Below are positions 8,275 to 16,597 of a DNA stretch of 64,000 nucleotides, in pieces. A program made the position numbers and the translations under genes. The notes under the pieces are model-generated. The model was not told the origin of the DNA. It ran no database searches and worked only from the letters and a program-made list of their open reading frames with translations. Position 1 is the stretch's first letter, and every line of letters starts with the position of its first letter. This DNA is from Desulfofustis glycolicus DSM 9705 (GTDB lineage Bacteria; Desulfobacterota; Desulfobulbia; Desulfobulbales; Desulfocapsaceae). The stretch spans positions 42,345 through 106,344 of the forward strand of contig NZ_FQXS01000019.1 in assembly GCF_900130015.1 (NCBI RefSeq). Direction: 5' to 3'.

Positions 8275-9120
8275 ATGGAGCCTGAAGAGAAAGTATCGGT
8301 GCACGGCGGTCATAGCGGCCAGTTTTGCAATCACGCGGTCGATTCGCTCGAGGAGATCGTCAAGGCCTACATTGCCAGGGGATTTGCCTGGGCCGGTATC
8401 ACCGAGCATGCACCCGGCATCAGTCAGGAGCTGCTTTACACCGATCAGCGAGAGGCCGGGCTGACCCCGGAGCTGCTCTATGAGCGTTTCGGTCGCTACA
8501 TGGTCGAGTGTCGTCGGCTGCAAACCCTCTACGCTCCGCAGATCCGTCTCTTCGCGGCAATGGAGATCGAGACTTATAGCGGTTATCAACTATTCGTACC
8601 GGCATTAATCGAAGCGTTTGCGCCCGATTATATCGTCGGTTCCGTTCATTTCGTCGATGATATAAACTTCGACTATTCGCCTGAAATGTATCATCGGGCG
8701 GCGGTCAAAGCCGGTGGGATCGACCGCCTCTACCTTCGATATTTCGACCAGCAGTACGAGATGATCTCGTTGCTGCGGCCAGCGGTGGTCGGCCATTTCG
8801 ATTTGATCAGGATCTTTGATCCGGCCTATCGACAGCGCTTTGAGCATCCTGAGATCAATAAGAAAATTCGAAGGAATCTGGAGTTGATCCGGCATCTTGA
8901 CCTTATTCTCGATTTTAATCTTCGAGCACTTGCCAAAGGAGCGGACGAACCCTACCTGACCGAGTCGATCCTGCGTCTGGCGCATGACTTCGGGATTGCC
9001 GTGGTACCGGGAGACGATGCACATGGAGTGGCAGATGTCGGTAATTATTTTGCCGACGGCGTGACCCGTCTGAAACGATACGGTTTTACGACGGAGTGGC
9101 GGAAACCGGTTGCCGGTTGA
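8275..9120 (+). CDS. PHP-domain phosphatase, histidinol-phosphatase-like
   Basis: 281 residues from the ATG after GAGAAGAAGATGCC; an upstream extension is open but has no ribosome site. Metal ligands of the PHP fold are visible: HGGHS at the N-terminus, ITEHAPG near 48, EIETYSG near 103, the GSVHFVDD loop, VVGHFDLIR near 180 and the final GDDAHG near 250. This arrangement matches HisK/HisJ histidinol-phosphate phosphatases, which complete the penultimate steps of histidine synthesis, although hisD in this window is 12 kb away and no other his gene is beside it. A different phosphoester substrate cannot be excluded. Confidence 0.88.
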   Translation: MEPEEKVSVHGGHSGQFCNHAVDSLEEIVKAYIARGFAWAGITEHAPGISQELLYTDQREAGLTPELLYERFGRYMVECRRLQTLYAPQIRLFAAMEIETYSGYQLFVPALIEAFAPDYIVGSVHFVDDINFDYSPEMYHRAAVKAGGIDRLYLRYFDQQYEMISLLRPAVVGHFDLIRIFDPAYRQRFEHPEINKKIRRNLELIRHLDLILDFNLRALAKGADEPYLTESILRLAHDFGIAVVPGDDAHGVADVGNYFADGVTRLKRYGFTTEWRKPVAG

Positions 9121-9124
9121 GAGG

Positions 9125-9193
9125 GGCGGGGTCAGGCTTGACAAGTTGACAAACCGCCTGCGGTTTGTCAACTTGTCAAGCCTGACCCCGCTT
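9125..9193. repeat. GGGGTCAGGCTTGAC palindrome, copy 2
   Basis: Directly after the PHP gene stop. Arms GCGGGGTCAGGCTTGACAAG / complement with an inner GTTGACAAACCGC...GCGGTTTGTCAAC that extends the pairing. Could serve as the gene's terminator by chance of position. Confidence 0.93.
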
Positions 9194-9348
9194 TGTCTGT
9201 TAACGCCTCGGTTGACGGCCGGCGGCGATTTTCTTCCGATGGCAATGCGACCCGAGATGGTTACCGTATCAGACGGAATCGTTTTTTCCTGGAGAAGAAG
9301 ACCGGTCGATATCCGATCAAGCAGTAACAAGCGGGGGCACCTATTACC

Positions 9349-9960
9349 ATGATGACCAAGATGGACCTTTACTGCGATTATGTCTGCCCATGGTGTTATT
9401 TCATGACCGGGCGAATCGATCGATTACTCAAAGAGTTCGATGTCTCCATTACCTGGCGCGTTTTTCCGTTGCATCCCGATACGCCGGAAGACGGCCGCGA
9501 ACTCGACGAGATCTACCAACGTTACCCGTACCCGAAAGCAGATTTGATCGAGCATCTGCGCCGAAACGCAAAGGCGCTGAATATGCCCTATTGTGAACGG
9601 TCGAAGACGTTTAACAGCAGATTGGCGCAGGAACTCGGCCTCTGGGCCGAATCCAGGGGAGCGGGTGAACGCTTTCACGACCAGGCCTTCAAGGCCTATT
9701 TCGTCAATCACGAAAATCTGGCGCAGCAGGACGTGTTGCTGACGATCGTCCAGCGGTGCGGACTCGACGTTGAAGAGGCCCGTGCGGTGCTGACCGAACG
9801 GAGTTTTGCCGAAGCGGTTGACCGGGATTGGGAACGGGCCGATGCGCTGGGCATAACCGGTGTGCCGACCTTTGTCATCGGCGAGAAAAAACTGGTCGGT
9901 GCCCAAGAGTACCGGTCGTTGTCGACGTTTGTCACCGAGTGCGGGGTTGTCCGTCGCTGA
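9349..9960 (+). CDS. DsbA-family oxidoreductase, FrnE-like
   Basis: 203 residues of the thioredoxin-fold DsbA/2-hydroxychromene-carboxylate-isomerase superfamily. The active-site CPWC sits at residues 13-16 (CDYVCPWCYF), the alpha-helical insertion spans about 60-150, and the cis-proline loop GITGVPTFVIGEKKLVGAQ lies near 165-180. There is no signal peptide, so it acts in the cytoplasm, consistent with FrnE-type disulfide oxidoreductases. Two adjacent ATG codons are possible starts (9349, 9352). Confidence 0.9.
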   Translation: MMTKMDLYCDYVCPWCYFMTGRIDRLLKEFDVSITWRVFPLHPDTPEDGRELDEIYQRYPYPKADLIEHLRRNAKALNMPYCERSKTFNSRLAQELGLWAESRGAGERFHDQAFKAYFVNHENLAQQDVLLTIVQRCGLDVEEARAVLTERSFAEAVDRDWERADALGITGVPTFVIGEKKLVGAQEYRSLSTFVTECGVVRR

Positions 9961-9973
9961 TCGGCTCTACGGG

Positions 9974-10465
9974 TTAACTCTTTTTTTTCTCGGCACGCCG
10001 CTTTTCTGCCGCGAGCATCCTGCGCTTGAGCCGGGCATTATTCTCCACTACCGTTTCATCTCCTTGATACCACGGTGGGATATCAGCGTAGTCGGGGATG
10101 CCGTCGTCGATCAGGTAGCGCGAATCGGGATGCTTCGGAAACCCCGCCGGCACCGCCCCGGCGCAGATGACGAAGAGACCGTCCGGACCGGCTTTCAGCG
10201 CCCGTTTCGTTGCCGGATCGACGCGAACGATGTCGCCCCGGCCGAGCGGCTCCCGTTTTCCATCGAGCAGCATTTCCCCGTTACCGTCAACGACGATGTA
10301 GACCTCTTCCTGCTCTCGATGCTGATGGGTGAAGGTGTAGCCCTGATCGGCCGGGAGTTTGATCAAACCAAGGGCCACTCCACGCAGCTCCAACTGACGG
10401 CGCGGGCTGGTTAGCCACGGGAGTGTATCAAAGTCGAAGTGATGCCTGGTATAGCCGTCGGCCAT
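9974..10465 (-). CDS. Cupin-domain protein
   Basis: 163 residues with one conserved cupin barrel: the first metal motif is HQHREQEEVYIVVDGNGEM (about 48-66), the second is less clear (GDIVRVDPATKRALKAG). It ends in a very basic helix (RLKRRMLAAEKRRAEKKKS). Small cupins of this kind bind metal or sugar ligands; the substrate is not predictable. Convergent with the FrnE-like gene. Confidence 0.85.
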   Translation of the reverse strand: MADGYTRHHFDFDTLPWLTSPRRQLELRGVALGLIKLPADQGYTFTHQHREQEEVYIVVDGNGEMLLDGKREPLGRGDIVRVDPATKRALKAGPDGLFVICAGAVPAGFPKHPDSRYLIDDGIPDYADIPPWYQGDETVVENNARLKRRMLAAEKRRAEKKKS

Positions 10466-10518
10466 TGGCCACTACCTGTCGCCGGTCCGGCAGAGTAGCC
10501 GGTATTTCCCGGAAGATC

Positions 10519-10869
10519 CTAGAAGTTGAAAACCTTCGCTTCGGCGGCCATGTCGATCAGATGCGGCCCGCCGTCCAATGCCATGTTGGCATGGAAGTGC
10601 GCTTCGTCGAGTTTGCGGTTCTTCGCGCATGGCGTGCAGATCCCGATTTGCACTTCGTGTTCCACCAGATACGGCAGATAATCGTCGACGCAATCGCCGG
10701 TATCCGTCTTTTTGCTGCCGTCGCGTGTTTTTATCGCCCAATCGACGCCGCTGTCGATGAAAAACAGATCGACATGATGTCCCTTTCCGTGGGCTATTTT
10801 TGCGAATTGAAAACACCTAGTTGCCTTTTCAAAGTCGTTGTCCCGGAGGACAAACAGAAAATTGGCCAT
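10519..10869 (-). CDS. DsrE-family sulfur-carrier-like protein
   Basis: 116 residues with the DsrE/YchN fold pattern: MANFLFVLRDNDFEKATRCFQFAKIA at the start, the hydrophobic strand HHVDLFFID, and the conserved CTPCAKNRKL segment about two-thirds along, where family members carry their reactive cysteine. Such proteins bind persulfide in sulfur relay systems, and an anaerobic sulfur-cycling host would fit. No dsr gene is nearby, so the partner is unknown. Ribosome site GGAGCTCACC before the ATG. Confidence 0.85.
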   Translation of the reverse strand: MANFLFVLRDNDFEKATRCFQFAKIAHGKGHHVDLFFIDSGVDWAIKTRDGSKKTDTGDCVDDYLPYLVEHEVQIGICTPCAKNRKLDEAHFHANMALDGGPHLIDMAAEAKVFNF

Positions 10870-11100
10870 GGTGAGCTCCCTCTGCTGGTGATTATTTACG
10901 TGGCAGGCTGATTTCCCGGCCTGGCTGACAGCATTGACCGTACGTTGCGACTTCAGTCGCGCGGTTGAATGATGGCCTGTTTGCCGGCCAAAAGCAACCG
11001 GAAAAAAGCGAATCGATTTAACGTGTTACATTGTGTCACCGGGCCAGACACGACCTGTCTGATGGCATTCTCGGTCGTTGCCGTGGCGGAAGAGAGGCGA

Positions 11101-11415
11101 TCAGAGCACTGTATCACGAATCTTTTCCCAAACTGCCGCAACACCGGCGACGAAGCCTTTGGTGTATTCGTCGAAGTTGAACGCGGTGCCGTGTTGTTCG
11201 GCGAGACGGCTGGTCGATGTATCGATTTCCAGCCACAAGTCATCGTCCAGTTTGAGCAGGGTCTCCTGCAGGAGCTGGTAGGTTGCGGGAACGGTTTTAC
11301 GCACCAGATGCATGTCGCTTAGAGCGATAAACGGTTGATAGTCGATGCGTTCATTGCTGATGAAGGTCCGGGCGTCTTTTTTCCCGAGTTCCATTGAAGC
11401 GGTGGTTTCTTCCAT
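11101..11415 (-). CDS. Hypothetical protein
   Basis: 104 residues from the ATG following CCAGGAGACGACAAT; a longer frame upstream is open but has no ribosome site. Composition is ordinary soluble alpha-helical, with DIDTSTSRLAEQHG-like and KGFVAGVAAVWEKIRDTVL features; no signal peptide, no membrane segment, no metal motif. No family recognised. Next to the cold-shock cluster in the same direction but separated from cspA by about 180 bases and a terminator. Confidence 0.6.
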   Translation of the reverse strand: MEETTASMELGKKDARTFISNERIDYQPFIALSDMHLVRKTVPATYQLLQETLLKLDDDLWLEIDTSTSRLAEQHGTAFNFDEYTKGFVAGVAAVWEKIRDTVL

Positions 11416-11540
11416 ATTGTCGTCTCCTGGAAAACTCCGTAGGTGTTTATCAAGTAGACCGTCAGAAGAGGGGGCTGTCAAGGGGGAGCTGTGGAGAAAA
11501 TGAAGGGTGAGTCGGGGGGAGGCAAATGTGAGAGAAAAGC

Positions 11541-11575
11541 CGGGGGCGGCGTCTGATGAAGACGCCGCCCCCGGG
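11541..11575 (-). terminator. Rho-independent terminator of the cold-shock gene
   Basis: On the minus strand, GGGGGCGGCGTC / GACGCCGCCCCC form a 12-bp stem with a short loop, followed by GGCTTTTCTCTC. Confidence 0.85.
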
Positions 11576-11595
11576 AACTGCCGAAAAGCAGGCTG

Positions 11596-11796
11596 CTATT
11601 GCTGAACGACGTTGGTTGCCGCCAGGCCCTTAGGACCGTCGACGACATCAAAGGTAACGCTGGCGCCTTCGTCCAGTGACTTGAAGCCATTGGACATGAT
11701 ACCGCTGTGATGGACGAATACGTCGGCACCGTCCTGCTGAGCGATGAAGCCAAAACCTTTTGCGTCGTTAAACCATTTTACTGTGCCTTTTGCCAT
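11596..11796 (-). CDS. CspA-family cold-shock protein
   Basis: 66 residues, single OB-fold. RNP1 KGFGFI (13-18) and RNP2 VFVHHS (26-31) are intact, with the usual opening [11 protein letters not shown]. Binds single-stranded RNA/DNA as a chaperone or antiterminator. The strong terminator follows. A DEAD-box helicase gene and an RRM-protein gene lie upstream on the same strand, making a likely cold-adaptation or RNA-remodelling group. Confidence 0.97.
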   Translation of the reverse strand: MAKGTVKWFNDAKGFGFIAQQDGADVFVHHSGIMSNGFKSLDEGASVTFDVVDGPKGLAATNVVQQ

Positions 11797-11928
11797 GAGT
11801 ACTGCTCCTTCGAATGTGGCCCCGTCAATGCGGAGACCGTTTTGATAAATCGGATCGATGATCGATCCGGGGTGACTAATTCTGGTGCTGCATGGTGCGC
11901 TTGGGTCACGGTTGTTTGACCGGTGCTG

Positions 11929-13176
11929 TCAGACACCGAAGTCAAACGCCAGTGAACGGTTGCGCTGTGATGACCGTTTGCCGCGCGGTGGGCGCTTATT
12001 CCGGTCGACTTTGTGATCTTGTTGTCGCGCTTCCTGCGGCTGGTTGTCGGTCCGGGTTGCCTGGCCGGTGTGGCTGTGGGTCCGGTAGACCAGCTTGTTG
12101 CCGAGCATCCGTTCCAACGTTGATGCCAGACGGCCGTTGTCCTCGGCGATGAAGCTGAGCGCTTCGCCGTGCCGTTTTGCCCGTCCGGTTCGTCCTGTCC
12201 GATGGGTATAGGTCTCGGTCGTTTCTGGCATGTCGAAGTTGATGATATGGGAAATATCCGAGACATCGATGCCTCGCGCGGCGATATCGGTTGCCACCAG
12301 GATGGTGTACGTGCCGTTCTTGAAGCCGTTCAGGGCCTCCTGGCGTTTCTGCTGGGACAGGTTGCCCTGCAGTGAGGTCGCCTTGTGTCCGTTCTTGGCC
12401 AGCTGCTGGGCAAGGCTCTTTGCCTTGTGCTTCGTCCGGGTGAAGACGATGGCGGTTGAGACGCCGCCCTGTTGCAGAATATCCCTGAGCAGAACAATCT
12501 TGTTGTGCTGCGCGACGCGCAGAAAAACGTGCGAGATGGTGTCGATGGTCTTGTCGTGGTCGACCTGCACTGTTACCGGATCGGTCAGCAACCCTTCCAC
12601 CAGGGTGCGGATCTCAGGCGGCATGGTGGCCGAGAAGACCAGGTTTTGTCGCTGTTTCGGCAGCAGTTTGACGATCCGGCGGATATCCGGCAGAAAGCCC
12701 TTGTCAAACATGTGGTCAGCTTCGTCGAGGACAAGGGTCTGCACTTTGGAAAAATTGACGACACCGTCCTGGGCGAGATCAAGCAAGCGTCCGGGGCAGG
12801 CGACGATAATCTCGGCGCCGCCTCTGATTCTGGCGATCTGCGCCGGTTTGCCGACGCCGCCGTAGACTACGGCACTGCGCAGTTTGGTGCGGGAGGCCAG
12901 CTTGGTGATATACTCGTGGGTCTGTTCGGCCAGTTCCCGGGTCGGTGAAACGATCAGGGCGCGCAGACAACCGCGCTGGCCGCTGAGCAGTCGCTGCAGG
13001 ATGGGCAGCACGAACGCGGCGGTTTTGCCGGTGCCGGTCTGGGCCAGGCCGAGCAAGTCCCGACCGTCCAGAACCGGGCCGATGGCCTGCTGCTGGATCG
13101 GGGTCGGGGCAAGGTAGCCGCAGGTGTCCAGGTTCGCCTGGAGCTGCTGGTGAAACGAAAATTCGGTAAAGCTCAT
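11929..13176 (-). CDS. DEAD-box RNA helicase, RhlE-like
   Basis: 415 residues from the ATG after TACAAGGAGTATTC; eight upstream in-frame codons lack a ribosome site. Motifs in order: Q-motif (about 3-30), Walker A AQTGTGKT (45-52), PTRELAEQ, the DEAD box VLDEADHMFD, SATMP, the second RecA lobe with VFTRTKHKAKSLA, ARGIDVSDI and HRTGRTGR. The C-terminal tail is short and basic (RPPRGKRSSQRNRS), as in RhlE/CsdA-type helicases that help ribosome assembly and mRNA decay at low temperature. Confidence 0.96.
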   Translation of the reverse strand: MSFTEFSFHQQLQANLDTCGYLAPTPIQQQAIGPVLDGRDLLGLAQTGTGKTAAFVLPILQRLLSGQRGCLRALIVSPTRELAEQTHEYITKLASRTKLRSAVVYGGVGKPAQIARIRGGAEIIVACPGRLLDLAQDGVVNFSKVQTLVLDEADHMFDKGFLPDIRRIVKLLPKQRQNLVFSATMPPEIRTLVEGLLTDPVTVQVDHDKTIDTISHVFLRVAQHNKIVLLRDILQQGGVSTAIVFTRTKHKAKSLAQQLAKNGHKATSLQGNLSQQKRQEALNGFKNGTYTILVATDIAARGIDVSDISHIINFDMPETTETYTHRTGRTGRAKRHGEALSFIAEDNGRLASTLERMLGNKLVYRTHSHTGQATRTDNQPQEARQQDHKVDRNKRPPRGKRSSQRNRSLAFDFGV

Positions 13177-13505
13177 GAATACTCCTTGTAGATGATGCAT
13201 AAGTCCGGAATCAATGCCGGGGCGAAATGTCCCGGAGTTCCGGCAGGCGGCCCGAAGGCCGTCATTGATGATTTGTGTTAGATAGAAAATGGTTTACTGC
13301 CGTCGACGGGACCAGGTCCGGAAGAAGGCGTTGGGGGTTGTTGTCGTTACAATAGGATGTCGTTTCGAGGTGACAGGATCGAGCACGGCAAGCGAGAGAG
13401 GAAGCGAATGCCTGTGGGATGACTATCTGATTATAGTATGTTCGGTGATCGTATGCCGTGTTGCGGGTCGCCGGCAGGCAAGCTATGCCGTCGTTTTCCG
13501 ACGCA
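13177..13505. other. Leader/promoter region of the helicase gene
   Basis: 329 bases without a supported gene. On the minus strand it would contain the 5' leader of the helicase mRNA; GC-rich hairpins close to the start (around 13210-13265) could form a structured, cold-sensitive leader, but no conserved cold-box was recognised. Confidence 0.3.
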
Positions 13506-13769
13506 CTAGCGCCGGCCCCGTGATTTCTTTTTTGGTTTTGCTTCGTTACAGACTAATTGACGGTTTTTGTAGGTCCGCTTATTCAGGTCTTCCATGGCTT
13601 GCTGGCCACCGGATCGGGAAGACATTTCGACAAAGGCGAACCCTTTTGACCGGCCGGAGAACTGATCCAGGATCAGATTCATATCGACGACTTCGCCGTG
13701 GGCGCTAAAGAGCTCGCGCAATTCCGTTTCGTTTATATCATAGGGCAGATTGCCGATAAAGAGCTTCAT
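13506..13769 (-). CDS. RRM-type RNA-binding protein
   Basis: 87 residues from the ATG after GGAGAGGCGGG; ten more upstream codons are open. One RNA-recognition motif: RNP2 LFIGNL (3-8) and RNP1 KGFAFVEM (about 42-49), with the tail KPKKKSRGRR for extra RNA contact. Bacterial single-RRM proteins of this form are glycine-rich-protein-like RNA chaperones, common in cyanobacteria and Desulfobacterota, and often cold-induced. Placed upstream of a DEAD-box helicase and CspA on the same strand. Confidence 0.95.
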   Translation of the reverse strand: MKLFIGNLPYDINETELRELFSAHGEVVDMNLILDQFSGRSKGFAFVEMSSRSGGQQAMEDLNKRTYKNRQLVCNEAKPKKKSRGRR

Positions 13770-13979
13770 CCCGCCTCTCCAAGGGGCTGTGATCAGCACG
13801 TATCTCTATCGGCAACAGGAAAAGGAGCGCTACAAGATAGATGGTAACAGACGCTATGCGTGATCCGTTCGTTGAGTACCTTCTCAATCCAGACAACAAT
13901 AAACCCTTTTCTCAGGAATACAAGAAAAAAGTGTAACACCCCGTTGATTGCAAACGGTTCTGCGAGAATTGAAAACGGC

Positions 13980-14017
13980 TTGCGCCCCGGTTCGGCAGGG
14001 GCCGCACCGGGGCGCAA
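13980..14017 (-). terminator. Terminator hairpin after the tandem small genes
   Basis: TTGCGCCCCGGT pairs with ACCGGGGCGCAA (12 bp); read on the minus strand it is followed by GCCGTTTTC. It closes the array of 56-residue genes transcribed leftward. Confidence 0.65.
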
Positions 14018-14040
14018 CGGAATTGCCGGCGAAAATGTTT

Positions 14041-14211
14041 CTACCAGCGTTCGGTACCGACTAGTTCACTGACGTCGGTGCATTGTGCTTTTTCTTCTTC
14101 GGTCAACTCTTCCTTGGTCCGGATCTTGCCTTTCAGATCGTCGGCGTAGCAGGCGTACTCTTTACCGTTTTTGTCTCTGATCCAGACGAGTGATTCGTAT
14201 CCACCTTTCAT
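14041..14211 (-). CDS. 56-residue conserved protein, tandem copy 1
   Basis: Encodes a 56-residue protein beginning MKGGYESLVWIRDKNGKEY and ending DVSELVGTERW, with two cysteines (YACY and AQCTD). The ribosome site AAGGAGACAGGTC precedes the ATG. The protein is identical to tandem copy 2 although the genes differ at seven silent third positions plus the stop codon, so selection keeps the protein. The pattern KD-GKEYACY-DD suggests a small compact strand-turn-strand domain. No family recognised. Confidence 0.8.
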   Translation of the reverse strand: MKGGYESLVWIRDKNGKEYACYADDLKGKIRTKEELTEEEKAQCTDVSELVGTERW

Positions 14212-14247
14212 GACCTGTCTCCTTATGCAGTGTGTTGGGATGTGTGC

Positions 14248-14418
14248 TTACCAGCGTTCGGTGCCGACCAGTTCACTGACATCGGTGCACTGTGCTTTTT
14301 CTTCTTCGGTCAACTCTTCCTTGGTTCGGATCTTGCCTTTCAGATCGTCGGCGTAGCAGGCGTACTCTTTACCATTTTTGTCCCTGATCCAGACGAGTGA
14401 TTCGTATCCACCTTTCAT
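14248..14418 (-). CDS. 56-residue conserved protein, tandem copy 2
   Basis: Same predicted protein as copy 1. The 36-base spacers between copies are also similar and each carries the ribosome site, so the unit is a 207-bp tandem duplication. Nucleotide differences from copy 1 are all synonymous, showing the duplication is not brand new and that the product is functional. Confidence 0.8.
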   Translation of the reverse strand: MKGGYESLVWIRDKNGKEYACYADDLKGKIRTKEELTEEEKAQCTDVSELVGTERW

Positions 14419-14454
14419 GACCTGTCTCCTTGTATGATATGTTTGGATGTATGC

Positions 14455-14625
14455 TTACCAGCGTTCGGTGCCGACCAGTTCGTTGACATCCAGGCACCGT
14501 GCCTGTTCTTCCCTGCTTAACGCCTGTATGACATGGGCGTCTTGGTTGATATCATCGATGTAGCAAGCGTACTCTTTGCCGTCTTTATCTTTGATCCAGA
14601 CTATTGATTCATATCCGCCTTTCAT
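14455..14625 (-). CDS. 56-residue conserved protein, tandem copy 3 (diverged)
   Basis: 56 residues from the ATG after ACAGGAGGATGTC; an upstream in-frame extension has no ribosome site. Shares the start MKGGYES-VWI-DK-GKEYACY-DD and the end LVGTERW with copies 1 and 2, but the middle has changed (NQDAHVIQALSREEQARCLD). Same length, same two cysteine positions. First gene of the array and likely the promoter-proximal one. Confidence 0.8.
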   Translation of the reverse strand: MKGGYESIVWIKDKDGKEYACYIDDINQDAHVIQALSREEQARCLDVNELVGTERW

Positions 14626-14825
14626 GACATCCTCCTGTTCTTTGGTTGGCGTTGACTCAAAGATAAGTCCGGACATCTCTTGCTACAATGGATGAAAAAA
14701 GGTAGTTTTATGATAGTTTATGCTACCATAAAACCGGTGGCGGCATAATGTGGCGTACATGGTTTCGCCTGATTACCGGTTTTTCCGCGTTGGCCGGTCG
14801 ATGAAAAACATTTGGAGAGAGGACG

Positions 14826-15707
14826 ATGGAAGAGACAATGCTCAATATCTACCAGGTGGCGCTTGATTCGATCTCCGCGCACGTCGCGATCCTTGACCAT
14901 ACCGGCTTGATTGTTGAGACGAACCGGGCCTGGAGGGAATTCGGCAGGGATAACGGCATCACTATCGAGGCATCTTGTATTGGTCTGAATTACCTGGACA
15001 CCTGTGACCGGGCAAGCAGCGAGCCCTACGATGAGCCGGCCGTCATTGCCGCCGGCATCAGGCAGGTCATCAAGGGGGAGATCGAGGAGGTTTTTATCAA
15101 CTATCCCTGTCATTCACCGGAGGAAGAGCGCTGGTTCGCGCTCCGGGTGGTGCGCTTTCGCGAGCCGGGTGCTCACAAGGTGATCATGTCGCACGAGAAT
15201 ATCACTCCGTTGATGCATATCCAGCGGGAGTTGGCCGAGCGAGAAAGCGATCTCAGGGAGCAGACGGAAAAATTGACGGAGAGCAATATCGCTCTCAAGG
15301 TCTTGCTCGATCATCGGCAAAAGGATCGGCTGCAACTCGAGGACAACATGTTGGCCAATGTCAGGACCTTGATCCTGCCATACGTCCAGGAACTCATGGA
15401 TCGGCCATTAGCGAAGCGGGAGAGGACCATGGTCGAGATTATCGAGCAGCGACTCGGCGAAGTGACAGCTCCGTTTCTCAACCGGCTGACCGCTCTGTAC
15501 CAACAGCTGACGCCGCAGGAGATCAAGGTGGCGACCATGGTTCGGGAAGGGCGCAGCAGCGCCGAGATCGCCGATGTGCTGCTGGTTTCGACGGCGGCTG
15601 TCGATTTCCACCGCAAACAGATCAGGAAGAAACTCGGGATGACAGGTACCGGTAGAAACTTGCGGTCATATCTGTTATCTCTGCAAACCAAAGATCACGA
15701 AGCGTGA
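14826..15707 (+). CDS. PAS-domain LuxR-type transcriptional regulator
   Basis: 293 residues: a PAS sensor (about 8-125, HVAILDHTGLIVETNRAW and the PAC part WFALRVVRFREPGAHKVIMSHEN), a coiled-coil linker (about 128-170), then a region ending in a LuxR/GerE helix-turn-helix (LTPQEIKVATMVREGRSSAEI, about 227-285). Regulators of this shape are abundant in Desulfobacterota. It stands upstream of the glutaredoxin/FTR pair with only about 27 bases between, so co-transcription or control of that pair is plausible. Start may be the second ATG (MLNIYQ). Confidence 0.92.
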   Translation: MEETMLNIYQVALDSISAHVAILDHTGLIVETNRAWREFGRDNGITIEASCIGLNYLDTCDRASSEPYDEPAVIAAGIRQVIKGEIEEVFINYPCHSPEEERWFALRVVRFREPGAHKVIMSHENITPLMHIQRELAERESDLREQTEKLTESNIALKVLLDHRQKDRLQLEDNMLANVRTLILPYVQELMDRPLAKRERTMVEIIEQRLGEVTAPFLNRLTALYQQLTPQEIKVATMVREGRSSAEIADVLLVSTAAVDFHRKQIRKKLGMTGTGRNLRSYLLSLQTKDHEA

Positions 15708-15734
15708 TACAACGGAAATACAAGGAGAAGTGCC

Positions 15735-15995
15735 ATGACCGACAAGAAAGTGAGTCTCCTGGTCCTGTCCACCTGTTTGCAATGCAAGGCCCTGATGGAA
15801 TTGCTGAAAACCCACGAGATCGACTATGACGTCACGCACGTTGACCTGATGCCCAAGGACGAACGCTCGGAATTATTCAAGAAAATGGCTCCATATAACG
15901 AAAAAAAGGCCTTTCCGGTGATTTTCATCGGCGACAAGGCCATCATCGGCTTCCAGAGGAAGCTCATCATGGAAGAACTCGGAGTGAACCAATGA
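15735..15995 (+). CDS. Glutaredoxin-like protein
   Basis: 86 residues with the thioredoxin-fold active site CLQC (14-17, LSTCLQCKALMELL) and a cis-proline segment AFPVIFIGDKAIIGF near 60-72. Glutaredoxins usually have CPYC; here Leu-Gln lies between the cysteines. Overlaps the next gene by 4 bases (ATGA), so translation is coupled. The pairing with a ferredoxin-thioredoxin reductase catalytic chain suggests that it is the substrate of that enzyme. Confidence 0.9.
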   Translation: MTDKKVSLLVLSTCLQCKALMELLKTHEIDYDVTHVDLMPKDERSELFKKMAPYNEKKAFPVIFIGDKAIIGFQRKLIMEELGVNQ

Positions 15996-16318
15996 ACGCC
16001 GAACAACTCTATGACCAACTCAAGACGGTTAACGAACCGAAAGGCTACTTTTTCAACCGCGATCGGGAACAGACCCTGTTTCTTCTCGAAGGGCTGTTGA
16101 CCAACCGCGAGCGCTACGGCTACATGTGCTGCCCCTGCCGCCTGGCCAGGGAAGACCGGAAGGCAGACCGGGATATCATCTGCCCCTGCGACTATCGCGA
16201 ACCCGATGTCCGGGAATACGGCAGCTGCTACTGCGGGCTCTACGTGTCGGCAGCCTGGAATGAGGGTTCGATCGAGCACGTCTTTGTCCCGGAGCGACGC
16301 CCGGCCGAGCTCTGCTAA
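15992..16318 (+). CDS. Ferredoxin-thioredoxin reductase catalytic-subunit-like protein
   Basis: 108 residues with three CxC pairs: CPC in YMCCPCRLA (47/49), CPC in DIICPCDYRE (64/66) and CYCGLYV (79/81). These match the cysteine arrangement that holds the 4Fe-4S cluster and redox disulfide in the FTR catalytic (beta) chain. No variable subunit gene is adjacent, as is usual for stand-alone archaeal and anaerobe FTRs. Coupled by overlap to a glutaredoxin-like gene, its likely redox partner. Confidence 0.93.
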   Translation: MNAEQLYDQLKTVNEPKGYFFNRDREQTLFLLEGLLTNRERYGYMCCPCRLAREDRKADRDIICPCDYREPDVREYGSCYCGLYVSAAWNEGSIEHVFVPERRPAELC

Positions 16319-16382
16319 AGAGCTGTAGTGACGTTTTTTGCTTCGCTGTGAGCCCTGTCATGGCGGTATGGAAAAACAGTCC

Positions 16383-16597
16383 CCCGGGATGGCCGGTCCT
16401 GCCGGAGGCTGCATCGCGAAGGCCCGGCGGGCCGGAGAATCAGGCCCGTAGGGCTGCGGACAGGACGTCCGCAGCCGGCGGCCAGGCCATGGATGGCCTG
16501 TCTGCCGGCCTCGTAGGCCAGCCGATCAGGCCGCAGCGCAGCAGCCGGAGGTAGGGCCGGCCAGCCCTGCCGACCACGATGACGATTTCAAAGTTCA
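16383..16597 (+). repeat. Structured dispersed repeat family B, copy 1
   Basis: About 215 bases, GC-rich, strongly similar to 22832-23044. Contains hairpins: the outer GGCCGGTCCTGCC with GGTAGGGCCGGCC, and the inner GGCTGCGGAC-AGGAC-GTCCGCAGCC (10-bp stem). No ribosome site or credible reading frame. Flanked by near-identical direct repeats GTGAGCCCTGTCATGG (16348) and GTGATCCCTGTCATGG (16600). Fills the space between the FTR gene and the YheT gene. Confidence 0.85.
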
